Below are positions 1 through 6,603 of a stretch of 32,381 bases of DNA, in pieces. A program made the translations under genes and the position numbers. The stretch is taken from IMG/VR virus record IMGVR_UViG_3300019999_000034, positions 1 to 32,381 of that record. One strand, written 5' to 3'. Numbering within the stretch: the stretch's first letter is position 1; the number at the start of each line of letters is the position of its first letter. The stretch comes from a virus. Under the pieces are notes generated by a model. The model had not been told where the DNA came from, ran no database searches, and saw only the letters and a list, made by a program, of their open reading frames with translations.

Positions 1-1
1 A

Positions 2-133
2 GAAGCGCAGGAGAGCCCGCTTGGGCTGGATCCCGTGTCGGCTTGCGATGGCCATCTGGTAGATCTGAAGCGGTGGCAGACACCATTGCCATCGATACGC
101 GTGACGACACGGCGGTGGGCGCGCGCGTCATGA
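2..133 (+). CDS. C-terminal end of an unknown protein (partial)
   Basis: An open frame enters from the left edge and ends at a TGA that overlaps the ATG of the methyltransferase gene in an ATGA arrangement (130-133). The visible 43 residues are hydrophilic and end in an Arg-rich tail (RVTTRRWARAS). The start-stop overlap, the commonest junction in this window, is the main reason to call it real and to prefer this frame. The product cannot be identified from the fragment. Confidence 0.5.
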   Translation, partial: EAQESPLGLDPVSACDGHLVDLKRWQTPLPSIRVTTRRWARAS

Positions 134-1866
134 GCAAGACATTCCTTGAGGGGCGTGTCGTGCTGCATGATGGGGATTGCCGTGAGGTGCTGAGGGAATT
201 GCCGGATAATTCCGTCGATAGTGTTGTTACCGATCCGCCGTATTTTCTTGAATCTATTTCGAAGAGATTTGGCGCTGAAGATGCCTCCCAGTGTAAGCCC
301 GGAAGGGATGGCTCATTTAAGCGTCTTAGCGGTGGATTTATGGGGAAGGCGTGGGATGCTTCAGAAAGTGTTGATCTTGATGTCGGATTGGGTAATTGGC
401 TGGCCGGGTTCGCAGACGGAGAGGGATGCTTCGTATCTAGAAAAATAAATTCAGAAGGCGGCGGATATTGCTGTGAATTTATTATCCATATCCGGGCGGA
501 TGATTCCTCCATTCTTAAATACGTTCATACAGCGACTGGCATCGGAACAATTCGATTCCAAGATCGCCGCGATGGCGGCAACCAAATGGTCAAGTGGGTC
601 GTATCTAAGAAGCTAGACTGCATGAAGCTAGTTCAAATATTTCGCGCTTTCCCGCTTAGGGCAAAGAAGAAGAATGACTTCGAAATATGGGCCAAGGCCG
701 TTGATGAATGGGTGAGGCACGAGCCAGGAGATTCTTGGGACTCAGTTATATTCCATGCAGAGATGCTCTCTCACGTAAAGAAATTTGGGGCATCGCCGAA
801 TTCGGTCCAGTTTTTCCATTACCGATGGGCTAAGGAAGTTTTTAGGGTTCTTAAACCAGGTGGCCACATCGTATCTTTTGCAGGAACCCGTAGTTACCAT
901 AGGCTTGCGTCGGCGATCGAGGATGCTGGATTTGAGATACGGGATCTGCTTGCCTGGATCTTCGGTTCCGGATTTCCAAAAAGTCGATCAATGGCCCAGA
1001 TTGGACGGCCAGAATTAGGAACGTCCCTTAAGCCAGCACACGAGCCAATTTGCCTCGCACGCAAGCCGCTATCTGAGCCAACGATTGCCGCGAATGTTTT
1101 GAGATGGGGAACTGGGGCGCTAAATATTGGGGCGTGTCGCATTAAATCGCAGCCAAGGACTACGCACGCACGTGGCAATATAAGTGGTAAGCGTGGAGAA
1201 ATTTACGGCAACGGATATGGATTGCCGCCTCACTCTCGTGAGGCGGCCTCTTCACGCTGGCCAGCCAACCTTTGCCACGATGGTAGCGAGGAAGTGCTGG
1301 CTGGGTTTCCGGAGACAACGAGCGGCGATGTTAAGCCATACAAAAGGAAACATGGAGACGCGTCTTTCAAAGGAGAATTCCTTGGCGGGACGATCCCGTA
1401 TAGCACGTTTGAAAGAAATAGCGACTCCGGCTCATCCGCGCGTTATTTTTATACCGCAAAAGCTGACGGCGACGACAGGCTTGGTTCCAAACATCCAACC
1501 GTAAAGCCCATCGATCTCATACAGTGGCTTTGCCGCCTAGTCACCCCGCCGCGCGGAACTACCCTCGACATGTTTGCCGGTACCGGCACAACAGGTGAAG
1601 CCGCATATCGTGAAGGCTTCAACGCCATCCTTATAGAGCGCGAGGCTGAATACCATGCTGATATCGAGCGCCGAATGTCTCTCATTCTCGATGGGAAGAC
1701 AACACGCAAGCATGCGTCGGTGAAGGCGCGCGGGCGTGAGGCCGACGCTGGGCCTCTGTTTGGTTGTGAGCCGCAGCCATATAAATCTACGCGGACAATT
1801 GGGCCTGTCGGAATGAATAAGAGCGAAGAGGCTAGGCGCCGTGCTATCGACGAGGCTGCGGAATGA
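130..1866 (+). CDS. DNA methyltransferase (DPPY type) carrying an embedded LAGLIDADG endonuclease domain
   Basis: This 578-residue protein is an amino-methyltransferase expected to transfer a methyl group from S-adenosylmethionine to an adenine N6 or cytosine N4 in DNA. The catalytic motif DPPY is at residues 35-38 and the SAM-binding motif DMFAGTG at about 480-486. Between GFMGKAWDA and SPNSVQFFHYRW, which I would expect to be contiguous in this family, lie about 144 extra codons with the motif LAGFADGEG at 91-99. An upstream TTG at 43 would add 29 residues, but the ATG at 130 overlaps the previous stop and suits the family N-terminus (VLHDGDCREVL). The stop overlaps the next start. Phage copies often protect DNA from host restriction; target specificity is not readable. 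Whether the interrupted enzyme still folds is unknown. Confidence 0.9.
   Translation: MSKTFLEGRVVLHDGDCREVLRELPDNSVDSVVTDPPYFLESISKRFGAEDASQCKPGRDGSFKRLSGGFMGKAWDASESVDLDVGLGNWLAGFADGEGCFVSRKINSEGGGYCCEFIIHIRADDSSILKYVHTATGIGTIRFQDRRDGGNQMVKWVVSKKLDCMKLVQIFRAFPLRAKKKNDFEIWAKAVDEWVRHEPGDSWDSVIFHAEMLSHVKKFGASPNSVQFFHYRWAKEVFRVLKPGGHIVSFAGTRSYHRLASAIEDAGFEIRDLLAWIFGSGFPKSRSMAQIGRPELGTSLKPAHEPICLARKPLSEPTIAANVLRWGTGALNIGACRIKSQPRTTHARGNISGKRGEIYGNGYGLPPHSREAASSRWPANLCHDGSEEVLAGFPETTSGDVKPYKRKHGDASFKGEFLGGTIPYSTFERNSDSGSSARYFYTAKADGDDRLGSKHPTVKPIDLIQWLCRLVTPPRGTTLDMFAGTGTTGEAAYREGFNAILIEREAEYHADIERRMSLILDGKTTRKHASVKARGREADAGPLFGCEPQPYKSTRTIGPVGMNKSEEARRRAIDEAAE
361..792 (+). mobile_element. In-frame LAGLIDADG homing-endonuclease insertion inside the methyltransferase
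   Basis: The insertion covers roughly codons 78-221 of the methyltransferase. It shows WLAGFADGEGCF, with Glu98 at the metal-binding acidic position of the motif, then a single-motif LAGLIDADG-like body (GIGTIRFQDRR, FPLRAKKKNDFEIW). Ala-Ser codons lie on both sides (GCT TCA before, GCA TCG after), so removing 432 bp would restore GKAWDASPNSVQ in frame. I see no intein features (no Cys/Ser block A, no terminal His-Asn) and no room for a group I intron core. It looks AT-richer than the flanks. Exact edges are an estimate. Confidence 0.75.
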
Positions 1867-2297
1867 GAGCAGCCATTCCTTTCCTGCGCCTTGCTGCAGG
1901 CATTAAGCCGCGTGTTCGGAAAGCGCCGCGCCCCAAGGAATTAGTACTGCATACAGCCGTAGCCAAAGTCCTGCGTGAGCACGCCCGCCCTGACTGGCAA
2001 TGGACGCATATAGGACACGGCGAGGTGCGAGACATTCGGACAGCCGTAAAGCTTAAGAGAATGGGCCAGCAAAAGGGTTGGCCGGACTTCGTTCTCGTTC
2101 CACCAACTGGGCAAATGCATTGTCTTGAACTGAAACGAGAAGGCGAGAAGCTCACGGACGAGCAGGAATCCTTTCAAACATGGTGTATCTCCAATGCTGT
2201 CCCGCATGCCGTGGCATTCACACAAAGTCAGGCTCTGGACATACTCGACGAATGGCAATGCCTGCGCGTCAAATTGCTTGAAAGGACACCCGCATGA
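1863..2297 (+). CDS. VRR-NUC domain nuclease
   Basis: This 144-residue protein is a stand-alone VRR-NUC (PD-(D/E)XK superfamily) endonuclease. Visible hallmarks are GWPDFVLVPP at about 72-81, supplying the catalytic Asp, then CLELKREG at 87-94 with the Glu-x-Lys pair, and the conserved KLTDEQESF helix after it. The length is normal for phage stand-alone VRR-NUC proteins. Its start overlaps the methyltransferase stop and its stop overlaps the next start, so it is translated within the early operon. The family is associated with processing of branched or flapped DNA; the role here, in replication, recombination or host DNA breakdown, is inference. Confidence 0.88.
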   Translation: MRAAIPFLRLAAGIKPRVRKAPRPKELVLHTAVAKVLREHARPDWQWTHIGHGEVRDIRTAVKLKRMGQQKGWPDFVLVPPTGQMHCLELKREGEKLTDEQESFQTWCISNAVPHAVAFTQSQALDILDEWQCLRVKLLERTPA

Positions 2298-2842
2298 GTC
2301 TAGTTGAGACACGCACACTACCGGAATTATCCGCCCATTACAAGGCTGTGCGCAAGCGGTTATGGCCACCACAGTCGCCTACGTTACCCATGCTTACACA
2401 AGTGCCGGAGCCTGAAACACCATGGATGGTGCCTTCGTTGCCAGAGCCTGAATTTGAGAGTGTAGCAGCCAGACGACGAGAAATTGATGAGCGGCTATTC
2501 GGTGCACGCGTGATGCCAAAGTCTGTCATCGCCGTAACCGCCGACTATTTTGGCTTGCCAGTTGCTTTAGTGCGCGGCCGATCTCGCAACAGAAATATAG
2601 CCGATGCACGACATGTGGCTATCTATCTTATGCATACTCTTTGCCGGCAGGTTCGCGCATGTGGTAACACCCTTAGCCTTGTAAAGTTTTCATTCAAGCA
2701 GGTTGCCGATCATTTCGGCCTAGATCATTCCACTGTTATACATACCCTAGAATTGGTGCGATGCAGAATGGTGGAAAACGAAAAATATGCAACTGCCATA
2801 AGCGATATTATGGCGCTGCTGCAGCGTGGCGAGAAGAAATGA
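2294..2842 (+). CDS. DnaA domain-IV-like DNA-binding protein
   Basis: The 182-residue protein has a proline-rich N-terminal half and a C-terminal helix-turn-helix region like the DNA-binding domain of DnaA: ARHVAIYLMHTL (105-116), then FKQVADHFGLDHSTVIHTLE, matching the DnaA signature around FG-x-DHSTV. No AAA+ ATPase module is present, so it cannot be a full initiator. It may bind DnaA-box-like sites to recruit or block host DnaA at the phage origin, or act as a regulator; both are inference. It overlaps its neighbours by ATGA on both sides and lies just upstream of the DUF1376 replication gene. Confidence 0.85.
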   Translation: MSLVETRTLPELSAHYKAVRKRLWPPQSPTLPMLTQVPEPETPWMVPSLPEPEFESVAARRREIDERLFGARVMPKSVIAVTADYFGLPVALVRGRSRNRNIADARHVAIYLMHTLCRQVRACGNTLSLVKFSFKQVADHFGLDHSTVIHTLELVRCRMVENEKYATAISDIMALLQRGEKK

Positions 2843-2949
2843 GCTTAATTGAATTTGTTGACAAGCATGCGGATGGGCTTTGCGGGTTGCTAGTATGGAC
2901 AATGATCTATGTGCTGGGCCTTATTTTTTGGTTCGGAAGCAACAAATGA
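2839..2949 (+). CDS. Small single-pass membrane protein (36 aa)
   Basis: A short acidic start (MSLIEFVDKHADG) leads into one hydrophobic segment (LLVWTMIYVLGLIFWF). The start overlaps the DnaA-like gene stop (ATGA) and its own stop overlaps the next ATG. No known family is recognised. The double start-stop overlap supports coding despite the length. Confidence 0.6.
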   Translation: MSLIEFVDKHADGLCGLLVWTMIYVLGLIFWFGSNK

Positions 2950-3137
2950 TCCAGCACATCGCCAATTCGCACGCCGAGGCAATTGCCAATTCGCTTATCG
3001 GCGCTGGACTATCGCAGCTTGTTCTGTGGCTTTTCGCCATTCCGATAACCGAAGCTGTGTCCTTGAATGTTACGATGATCGGTGTAAGCTACGCGAGGGC
3101 TTTTGCCCTGCGCCGCATGTTTGCGAGGTTTGGATGA
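2946..3137 (+). CDS. DUF7220-like small membrane protein
   Basis: The 63-residue protein has an amphipathic N-terminus, a hydrophobic stretch with QLVLWLFAIPI and a second around NVTMIGVS, and ends in ARAFALRRMFARFG. The pattern Q..x(W/F)P.. followed by a C-terminal (R)(S/A)(Y/F)ALRR(L/M)F is what I know from the DUF7220 family of small phage proteins, whose function is unknown. Both ends overlap neighbours by ATGA. Assignment to the family is from memory of its pattern. Confidence 0.65.
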   Translation: MIQHIANSHAEAIANSLIGAGLSQLVLWLFAIPITEAVSLNVTMIGVSYARAFALRRMFARFG

Positions 3138-3922
3138 GCCGCCCGTGGATGCCGCTTTATGTGGCCGACTTCGTCGCCGACACGATGCATTTATCTCGCC
3201 AAAATCGCGGATCTTACATGTCTCTTATTTGCCACTATTGGCGCCACGGAGGCCTTCCAAACGATCTAGCATTGCTACAGCAAATCGCTGGCACAACGCC
3301 CGAAGAGTGGAACATCGACGGTGCTGTTTTGGCGTCCTTTTTTACGATAACCAACAAAGGGTGGATACACAAGCGCATTGAAAAAGAACTGCAAGATGCT
3401 GAAAACAAATATGAAAGGCGCCGCGCGTCTGGCAAACTTGGTGGGCAAAAGAAGGCTAGCAATGCTAGTAGCAATGCTAGAGCAAAATCCTACCAACCAC
3501 AACCACAACCACATATAGATACAGATCCTAAAGGATCTGTATTGGCTGCTTCGCAGCCCAATGCCAAGCGCAAGTCTGTTAAAACCGCAATAGCGGAAGA
3601 CCAGGAACCAACAGCAAAGGATGAGGTGTTTGCTGGTGACGCCGGAATGACGTTCCGACAAATTGACGAAGAGTGGGATCAGTTCCGCGATCACCACCGC
3701 AAGCTAGGAAACCGGATGGCAGACTGGCCTGCAGCGTGGCGCACGTGGGTTAGGAATTGGAAAAAATTCCGGGCGCGCGCCGGGCCTACCGGACGCAGCA
3801 ACGGCACCGCAGGCGCAATTAGGGCATTTTTGGAAGAGGGCGAAAATGACGACAGAACAAGACGCCAAGAAAGCACTGGCCAAGTTACTCCTATGCTATC
3901 AGCAGACAGGCGACGAGACTGA
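3134..3922 (+). CDS. DUF1376 (YdaU-like) replication-associated protein
   Basis: The 262-residue protein starts with the DUF1376 hallmark: MPLYVADFVADTMHLS at 6-21, then NRGSYMSLICHYWRHGGLPND. The domain covers about residues 4-95 and is followed by a basic, low-complexity linker rich in Ser, Asn, Gln and Pro, and a C-terminal region with EEWDQFRDHHRKLGN and WPAAWRTWVRNWKKF, a pattern frequent in phage replication proteins. The start at 3134 is fixed by the ATGA overlap and the domain boundary, though the frame is open further upstream. The linker DNA carries an origin-like cluster at 3455-3542. The last 77 bases overlap the next gene. DUF1376 proteins typically sit beside helicase-loader or DnaC-type genes. 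Confidence 0.85.
   Translation: MSRPWMPLYVADFVADTMHLSRQNRGSYMSLICHYWRHGGLPNDLALLQQIAGTTPEEWNIDGAVLASFFTITNKGWIHKRIEKELQDAENKYERRRASGKLGGQKKASNASSNARAKSYQPQPQPHIDTDPKGSVLAASQPNAKRKSVKTAIAEDQEPTAKDEVFAGDAGMTFRQIDEEWDQFRDHHRKLGNRMADWPAAWRTWVRNWKKFRARAGPTGRSNGTAGAIRAFLEEGENDDRTRRQESTGQVTPMLSADRRRD
3455..3542 (+). other. Origin-like cluster: tandem palindromic repeats, strand-biased tract and perfect inverted repeat
   Basis: Within the DUF1376 linker, TAGCAATGCTAG occurs twice head to tail (3457-3468, 3469-3480); each unit is itself palindromic around CTAGCA-A-TGCTAG. A purine-poor tract of repeated ACCACA-type units follows (about 3491-3512), then a perfect 10-bp inverted repeat with a TAAA loop (arms 3519-3528 and 3533-3542). 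No T tract follows, so it is not a terminator. The arrangement resembles lambda, where the origin lies inside the initiator gene; calling it an origin is inference. Confidence 0.4.
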
Positions 3923-4274
3923 ACGAAAGGCTAAGCTATCTGCCTATTGGCAAGTTTTAGGAACGCGAAAGCCAGAGTTCGTCGTCGAAGCCTGCGAATA
4001 TGCCGCGAAGGGCAAGCTTGGCGATGGGCGCTTTTTGCCAACTGCTGCTGAATTGTTCCAATCAGCAGAGGCGTTTGCAGCGCGAGATATGCAGCGAAGA
4101 CGCGTTTACGTGTCAAAGCTATCAGTCGAGGTTCCACAGAACGACGCAATTGCAAAACAGCGCATTATTGCTGGATTCAGTAAGCTGTTGCAGGATCTGC
4201 ATGTTGGCAATCCAATCGATCCGGACAACGCGACAAAGGATGTGTTTTCCCGCGATAGAGGAAGGGAAGCCTAA
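3846..4274 (+). CDS. Probable replication accessory protein, helicase-loader-like
   Basis: The 142-residue helical protein has LSAYWQVLGTRKPEFVVEACEYAAKG (as separate pieces LSAYWQVLG and PEFVVEACEYAA) followed by GRFLPTAAELFQ, an arrangement seen in P-loop-less helicase loaders of phages, where a repeated Y..L and FxPT.AEL pattern recurs. The start is supported by GAAGAGGG a few bases upstream, giving a 77-base overlap with the DUF1376 gene. There is no Walker motif, so it is not a DnaC-type ATPase. The assignment is by pattern and position, hence tentative. Confidence 0.6.
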   Translation: MTTEQDAKKALAKLLLCYQQTGDETERKAKLSAYWQVLGTRKPEFVVEACEYAAKGKLGDGRFLPTAAELFQSAEAFAARDMQRRRVYVSKLSVEVPQNDAIAKQRIIAGFSKLLQDLHVGNPIDPDNATKDVFSRDRGREA

Positions 4275-4460
4275 ATGACGAGTACTGCCACCCAAGTTAT
4301 ATTCAAGCCGGCGGAAGACATGACGGTGCAAGAACTGTGCATTTTAATGTGGCCGATGGCGAACGGGATGAAACCATGGCAACCATGGACACTAAGCCCT
4401 GAATGGTGGGCTAGTATGCCGGAACATCTTAAGCGCCATTTTGAAGTTATATTGCCATGA
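4275..4460 (+). CDS. Small unknown protein, Trp- and Met-rich (61 aa)
   Basis: Not recognised. It starts directly after the previous stop and its own stop overlaps the next ATG. The middle carries WPMANGMKPWQPWTLSPEWW, with five Trp residues in about 20 positions, suggesting a small folded or protein-binding module. No membrane segment or signal peptide. Confidence 0.65.
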   Translation: MTSTATQVIFKPAEDMTVQELCILMWPMANGMKPWQPWTLSPEWWASMPEHLKRHFEVILP

Positions 4461-4618
4461 AGTTCAAGCTTGAACTAGCGCGAAGAGCCCAAACTGGCGA
4501 ATGGGTTCATATCGCCTACGCGTGGATAGATACCGACGATGGCCTAATCGAGGAAATTATCAACACGCTGAACGAATCAACGAGGGCGGATTTCTATTGG
4601 GATAGGGTGCTGTGTTGA
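4457..4618 (+). CDS. Small unknown protein (53 aa)
   Basis: The frame reads MKFKLELARRAQTGEWVHIA and continues with YAWIDTDDGLIEEIINTLNES. It starts inside the previous stop (ATGA), ends with TGA at 4616-4618 and overlaps the following GTG start. The composition alternates strand-like and helical stretches and looks like a compact alpha/beta domain. No family recognised. Confidence 0.6.
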   Translation: MKFKLELARRAQTGEWVHIAYAWIDTDDGLIEEIINTLNESTRADFYWDRVLC

Positions 4619-4800
4619 CTGAATTTGAGAAAAAGGTGGTTGCGGAAGCCAAGCTTCTATGTATGGCGTGTTGTCTTGCGTCTAATTGCGCTGGCCGGAA
4701 GATGTGCTGCGACATGTGGCCAGGCCCAGGCGGAATGCTTCCGATCTATTTTGCGGAAGCAACTGAGCGCGTTAAGGCGGCAATGAGGGATGCGGCGTGA
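4612..4800 (+). CDS. Cysteine-rich small protein (62 aa)
   Basis: The start is GTG at 4612 (an adjacent TTG at 4615 is possible), overlapping the previous stop. It contains a dense cysteine cluster, CMACCLASNC then KMCC, six Cys in about 17 residues, followed by a helical tail. The spacing could bind zinc or a metal cluster, but no known motif fits exactly. No signal peptide, so it is probably cytoplasmic. Function unknown. Confidence 0.6.
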   Translation: MLTEFEKKVVAEAKLLCMACCLASNCAGRKMCCDMWPGPGGMLPIYFAEATERVKAAMRDAA

Positions 4801-5331
4801 ATGGGCATTCCTGGAAGGAAACGAAAACCTGGCCATCGTGAACCCAATGGCCGCATACGCCGCATGGATGATCACGCCCGCGACGCGATGAATGTCGAGA
4901 AGCTTACGGTATTAGCCCAGCCGCATAGGCGTGGCGAGCGCGAGGATCAAAAACAGGAATCACCGCTAGGCCGGTTCGTCATGCGCCATAAACTGCGTAC
5001 AGAGCTTTATGATGCCGGTATCGAATACGCCGGTATGGTACGGTGCTTTTATGCCGCGAAGCTGCCAGCGGGCGCCATGACGGGCATACCGCAGCTTCCT
5101 GGCGATGATAGGGGTTCTGGCAACGGCGTGAGCCCGGAGAAGGCCATATGGCTTGAGAAAGAACTACGGCAGCTAGAGGGGCCGCTAAAGCGGCTTAGCC
5201 GCCGTGGATTCAGCGCGCTGCGCATGCTGGCGGTGCATGAAAGGGAAATTATGGTTAGTTCTGAGGGAATGGCGGCGCAAGTTCTGTATTTGCTTGCGGT
5301 GATGCTTAAGCGGGTAGGTGGGCGCAGATGA
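4801..5331 (+). CDS. Conserved phage protein of unknown function, basic N-terminus
   Basis: The 176-residue protein begins with a very basic stretch (GRKRKPGHREPNGRIRR), then VLAQPHRRGERE and a C-terminal helical region. The combination GRKRK..REPNGR...QPHRR is one I associate with small conserved proteins in rhizobial phages and prophages, with no established role. The basic N-terminus suggests nucleic-acid binding. It starts immediately after the previous TGA and its stop overlaps the next ATG. Confidence 0.7.
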   Translation: MGIPGRKRKPGHREPNGRIRRMDDHARDAMNVEKLTVLAQPHRRGEREDQKQESPLGRFVMRHKLRTELYDAGIEYAGMVRCFYAAKLPAGAMTGIPQLPGDDRGSGNGVSPEKAIWLEKELRQLEGPLKRLSRRGFSALRMLAVHEREIMVSSEGMAAQVLYLLAVMLKRVGGRR

Positions 5332-5624
5332 GATGGGATGAAGAAAACCTATTTGTGGGTAACATTTATATTGGCTGCATAATGCGCGTGGTGCCAGAGA
5401 AATGGCGTGAATGGGATCATTACAAAAAAGAGCCAGGGCCAGAAGCCGAAGAATACATAAGGCGTAACTGGGTGAATTATAAAGCTTATTACGAGAAGCA
5501 CGAGGCGGCGCCGTGGAGGTGCTGGCTTATGCTTAGCGAGGATGGCGAGGAAATAGGCAAAAGAGCCACAAAGGAAGAGGCTATGAATTCGCTCGAGGCC
5601 GCCGCGAAAGAAGCTATGGGTTGA
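5328..5624 (+). CDS. Unknown acidic protein (98 aa)
   Basis: Not recognised. It is rich in Glu, Trp and Tyr (EEYIRRNWVNYKAYYEKHE) with a C-terminal Ala/Glu helix that could dimerise. The start is fixed by the ATGA overlap with the preceding gene. No membrane segment. Confidence 0.7.
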   Translation: MRWDEENLFVGNIYIGCIMRVVPEKWREWDHYKKEPGPEAEEYIRRNWVNYKAYYEKHEAAPWRCWLMLSEDGEEIGKRATKEEAMNSLEAAAKEAMG

Positions 5625-5627
5625 AAA

Positions 5628-5774
5628 ATGAATCCATGCTGGTTCCTGGCGGCAACTGCGCTGGTGTGTGGCATCGCCGCCGGCATCGTGCTTGGGCTTA
5701 TGTTTGCTGGCATATGTTTTGGGGTTGTGGCTAAGCTTCTGTCGATGGGGGCAACCTACCGGGATGATTTATGA
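5628..5774 (+). CDS. Small membrane protein with glycine-spaced helices (48 aa)
   Basis: It starts four bases after the previous stop. Nearly all of the protein is hydrophobic: LAATALVCGIAAGIVLGLMFAGICFGVV, here one or two membrane helices with Gly/Ala every three to four residues, the spacing used for tight helix packing. The C-terminus (GATYRDDL) is polar. No family recognised. Confidence 0.55.
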   Translation: MNPCWFLAATALVCGIAAGIVLGLMFAGICFGVVAKLLSMGATYRDDL

Positions 5775-5784
5775 ACTGCCCAGA

Positions 5785-5826
5785 GGGCACATGCCCTTGA
5801 CAATGGGCAAAAAGCATGCATTGTCA
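5785..5826 (+). promoter_or_regulatory. Palindrome plus inverted repeat at the end of the early operon
   Basis: The palindrome GGGCACATGCCC (5785-5796) is followed directly by TTGACA (5797-5802). That hexamer begins an 8-bp perfect inverted repeat, TGACAATG / CATTGTCA, with a 13-base spacer (5798-5826). TTGACA fits a -35 box, but the best -10 (CATTGT, 16-base spacing) is weak, so promoter activity is doubtful. The palindrome is one base from GGGCAAATGCCC at 8878 and 9004, which suggests a shared operator. Confidence 0.4.
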
Positions 5827-5908
5827 TATATTCATGCTGGTCCCGCGCGGGTTCTAGGCCTTGCACGTAGCGCAGCTGGTTCATGTGTTTCCTTACTAAG
5901 CCAACTAA

Positions 5909-5934
5909 GCCCGCGACGTACTGCGGGCATTTTT
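5909..5934 (+). terminator. Rho-independent terminator
   Basis: A 6-bp GC-only stem, GCCCGC / GCGGGC, with an 8-base loop is followed by ATTTTT. It lies about 135 bases after the last clear gene of the left block and would end that transcript. Confidence 0.75.
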
Positions 5935-5965
5935 CTGGCTGAGTTTGAGCTGTGGTGTGAGCAGC

Positions 5966-6157
5966 ATGGCGCGTTACGGCCACCGGTCCGGACTTGGGCT
6001 AGGGACGCGCAGGACCGGAGTAGCTAACCGGCAGCTCAAAACATTCCGAGGCCGGACAATGCTCATCCTGTACGATACGACGCAGATCGGCGTGGCCGCA
6101 GAATATGAATTCTGGATCCAGGTATTCGGCATTGATCCGCGCTATTGGGGGGCGTGA
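5966..6157 (+). CDS. Small unknown protein, start uncertain
   Basis: The C-terminal part, from the ATG at 6058, reads like a protein (MLILYDTTQIGVAAEYEF, then WIQVFGIDPRYWGA). Its stop overlaps the GTG start of the next gene. The upstream part from 5966 is Arg/Gly-rich and less convincing, so the true start may be 6058, giving 32 residues. Neither start has a strong ribosome binding site. Function unknown. Confidence 0.4.
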   Translation: MARYGHRSGLGLGTRRTGVANRQLKTFRGRTMLILYDTTQIGVAAEYEFWIQVFGIDPRYWGA

Positions 6158-6303
6158 GAGTCACGAGAATGGTTTCCTTCATTATCGGGGCGGCCCTCTT
6201 CATGGCCGCGATGATGAATTTAGAAAAACTAGGCCGCAAGCCATGGTTAGGAATTTTAATTATGTCAGCGGCTCTCGCTCTTCTGGCCTACGGCCTAGTG
6301 TAG
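6154..6303 (+). CDS. Small two-helix membrane protein (49 aa)
   Basis: A GTG start overlaps the previous stop as GTGA. Two hydrophobic segments (MVSFIIGAALFMAAM and WLGILIMSAALALLAYGL) are separated by a basic turn (EKLGRKP), the topology of a small hairpin inner-membrane protein. A holin-like role is possible, but position gives no support. Confidence 0.6.
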   Translation: MRVTRMVSFIIGAALFMAAMMNLEKLGRKPWLGILIMSAALALLAYGLV

Positions 6304-6305
6304 GC

Positions 6306-6389
6306 ATGCAGCGCTTCCAAGACATCATGTACTTGATCACGGCCATCTGCTTTTTGATAGCCGCGCTAGCGCCGTTTGTGTGGAAGTAG
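6306..6389 (+). CDS. Tiny membrane peptide (27 aa)
   Basis: MQRFQDIMYLITAICFLIAA continues to ALAPFVWK. It begins two bases after the preceding stop and is almost entirely one transmembrane helix. No clear ribosome binding site, so expression would depend on coupling. Function unknown. Confidence 0.4.
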   Translation: MQRFQDIMYLITAICFLIAALAPFVWK

Positions 6390-6391
6390 CC

Positions 6392-6482
6392 GAGCGTCGC
6401 GGAGCCTACGCTATACCGCGCATTTTTGCCTCCATTTCTGGCGCTCGTGCATGGGCACCGTAATGCCCATGGGCTAGCGTCA
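6392..6482 (-). repeat. Structured intergenic element, copy 1
   Basis: Read on the minus strand it starts at the TGA stop of the gene at 6480-6593. It has an 8-bp hairpin (CATGGGCA / TGCCCATG, 6-base loop), then the constant GCGCCAGAAATGGAG, whose CCA-GAAA-TGG forms a GNRA-type loop, and ends with CGCTCG. The middle CGAGCG can pair fully with that end or, over four bases, with the leading CGCT. 52 bases (6394-6445) are identical to copy 2 (7056-7107). Confidence 0.8.
6398..6427 (+). terminator. Possible plus-strand terminator within copy 1
   Basis: On the plus strand, CGCGG / CCGCG with a 13-base loop is followed by CATTTTT, nine bases after the last plus-strand stop at 6389. The stem is only 5 bp and sits inside the repeated element, so termination may be incidental. 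Confidence 0.4.
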
Positions 6483-6593
6483 AAGTAAGATAGCTAGAGC
6501 GACAATCATGATGATTGTCGCTATGACTGTAGCTTCGGCATTTGGGTGTTCGTCAAAGAACCTGAAAAATTCAGGATCGATAAGGTCTTTCAT
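6480..6593 (-). CDS. Small C-terminally anchored membrane protein (37 aa)
   Basis: The first 20 residues are acidic and aromatic (MKDLIDPEFFRFFDEHPNAE); the rest is one hydrophobic helix (ATVIATIIMIVALAILL). It is the last gene of the minus operon and its TGA is the first base triplet of repeat copy 1. No family recognised. Confidence 0.55.
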   Translation of the reverse strand: MKDLIDPEFFRFFDEHPNAEATVIATIIMIVALAILL

Positions 6594-6603
6594 CTTCAAT
6601 CCA

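Noticed and set aside
361-792. Intein inside the methyltransferase
   Set aside because: No Cys/Ser-led block A, no His-Asn end and no splicing domains; the insert is fully taken by a single-motif LAGLIDADG body.
361-792. Group I intron with in-frame endonuclease
   Set aside because: 432 bp is filled by the endonuclease, leaving no space for a catalytic intron core; no core motifs were seen.
2909-3133. Upstream extension of the DUF1376 gene
   Set aside because: The added residues are out-of-frame readings of the two small membrane genes; the domain starts at the coupled ATG 3134.
5868-5935. tRNA-like stretch (GTAGCGCAGCTGGTTCATGTG)
   Set aside because: The D-arm resemblance is not backed by an anticodon stem or a GGTTC T-loop; the 3' part is a terminator hairpin.
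5668-6027. Plus-strand frame of 119 codons
   Set aside because: It crosses the inverted repeat and the terminator and overlaps the better supported membrane gene at 5628-5774.
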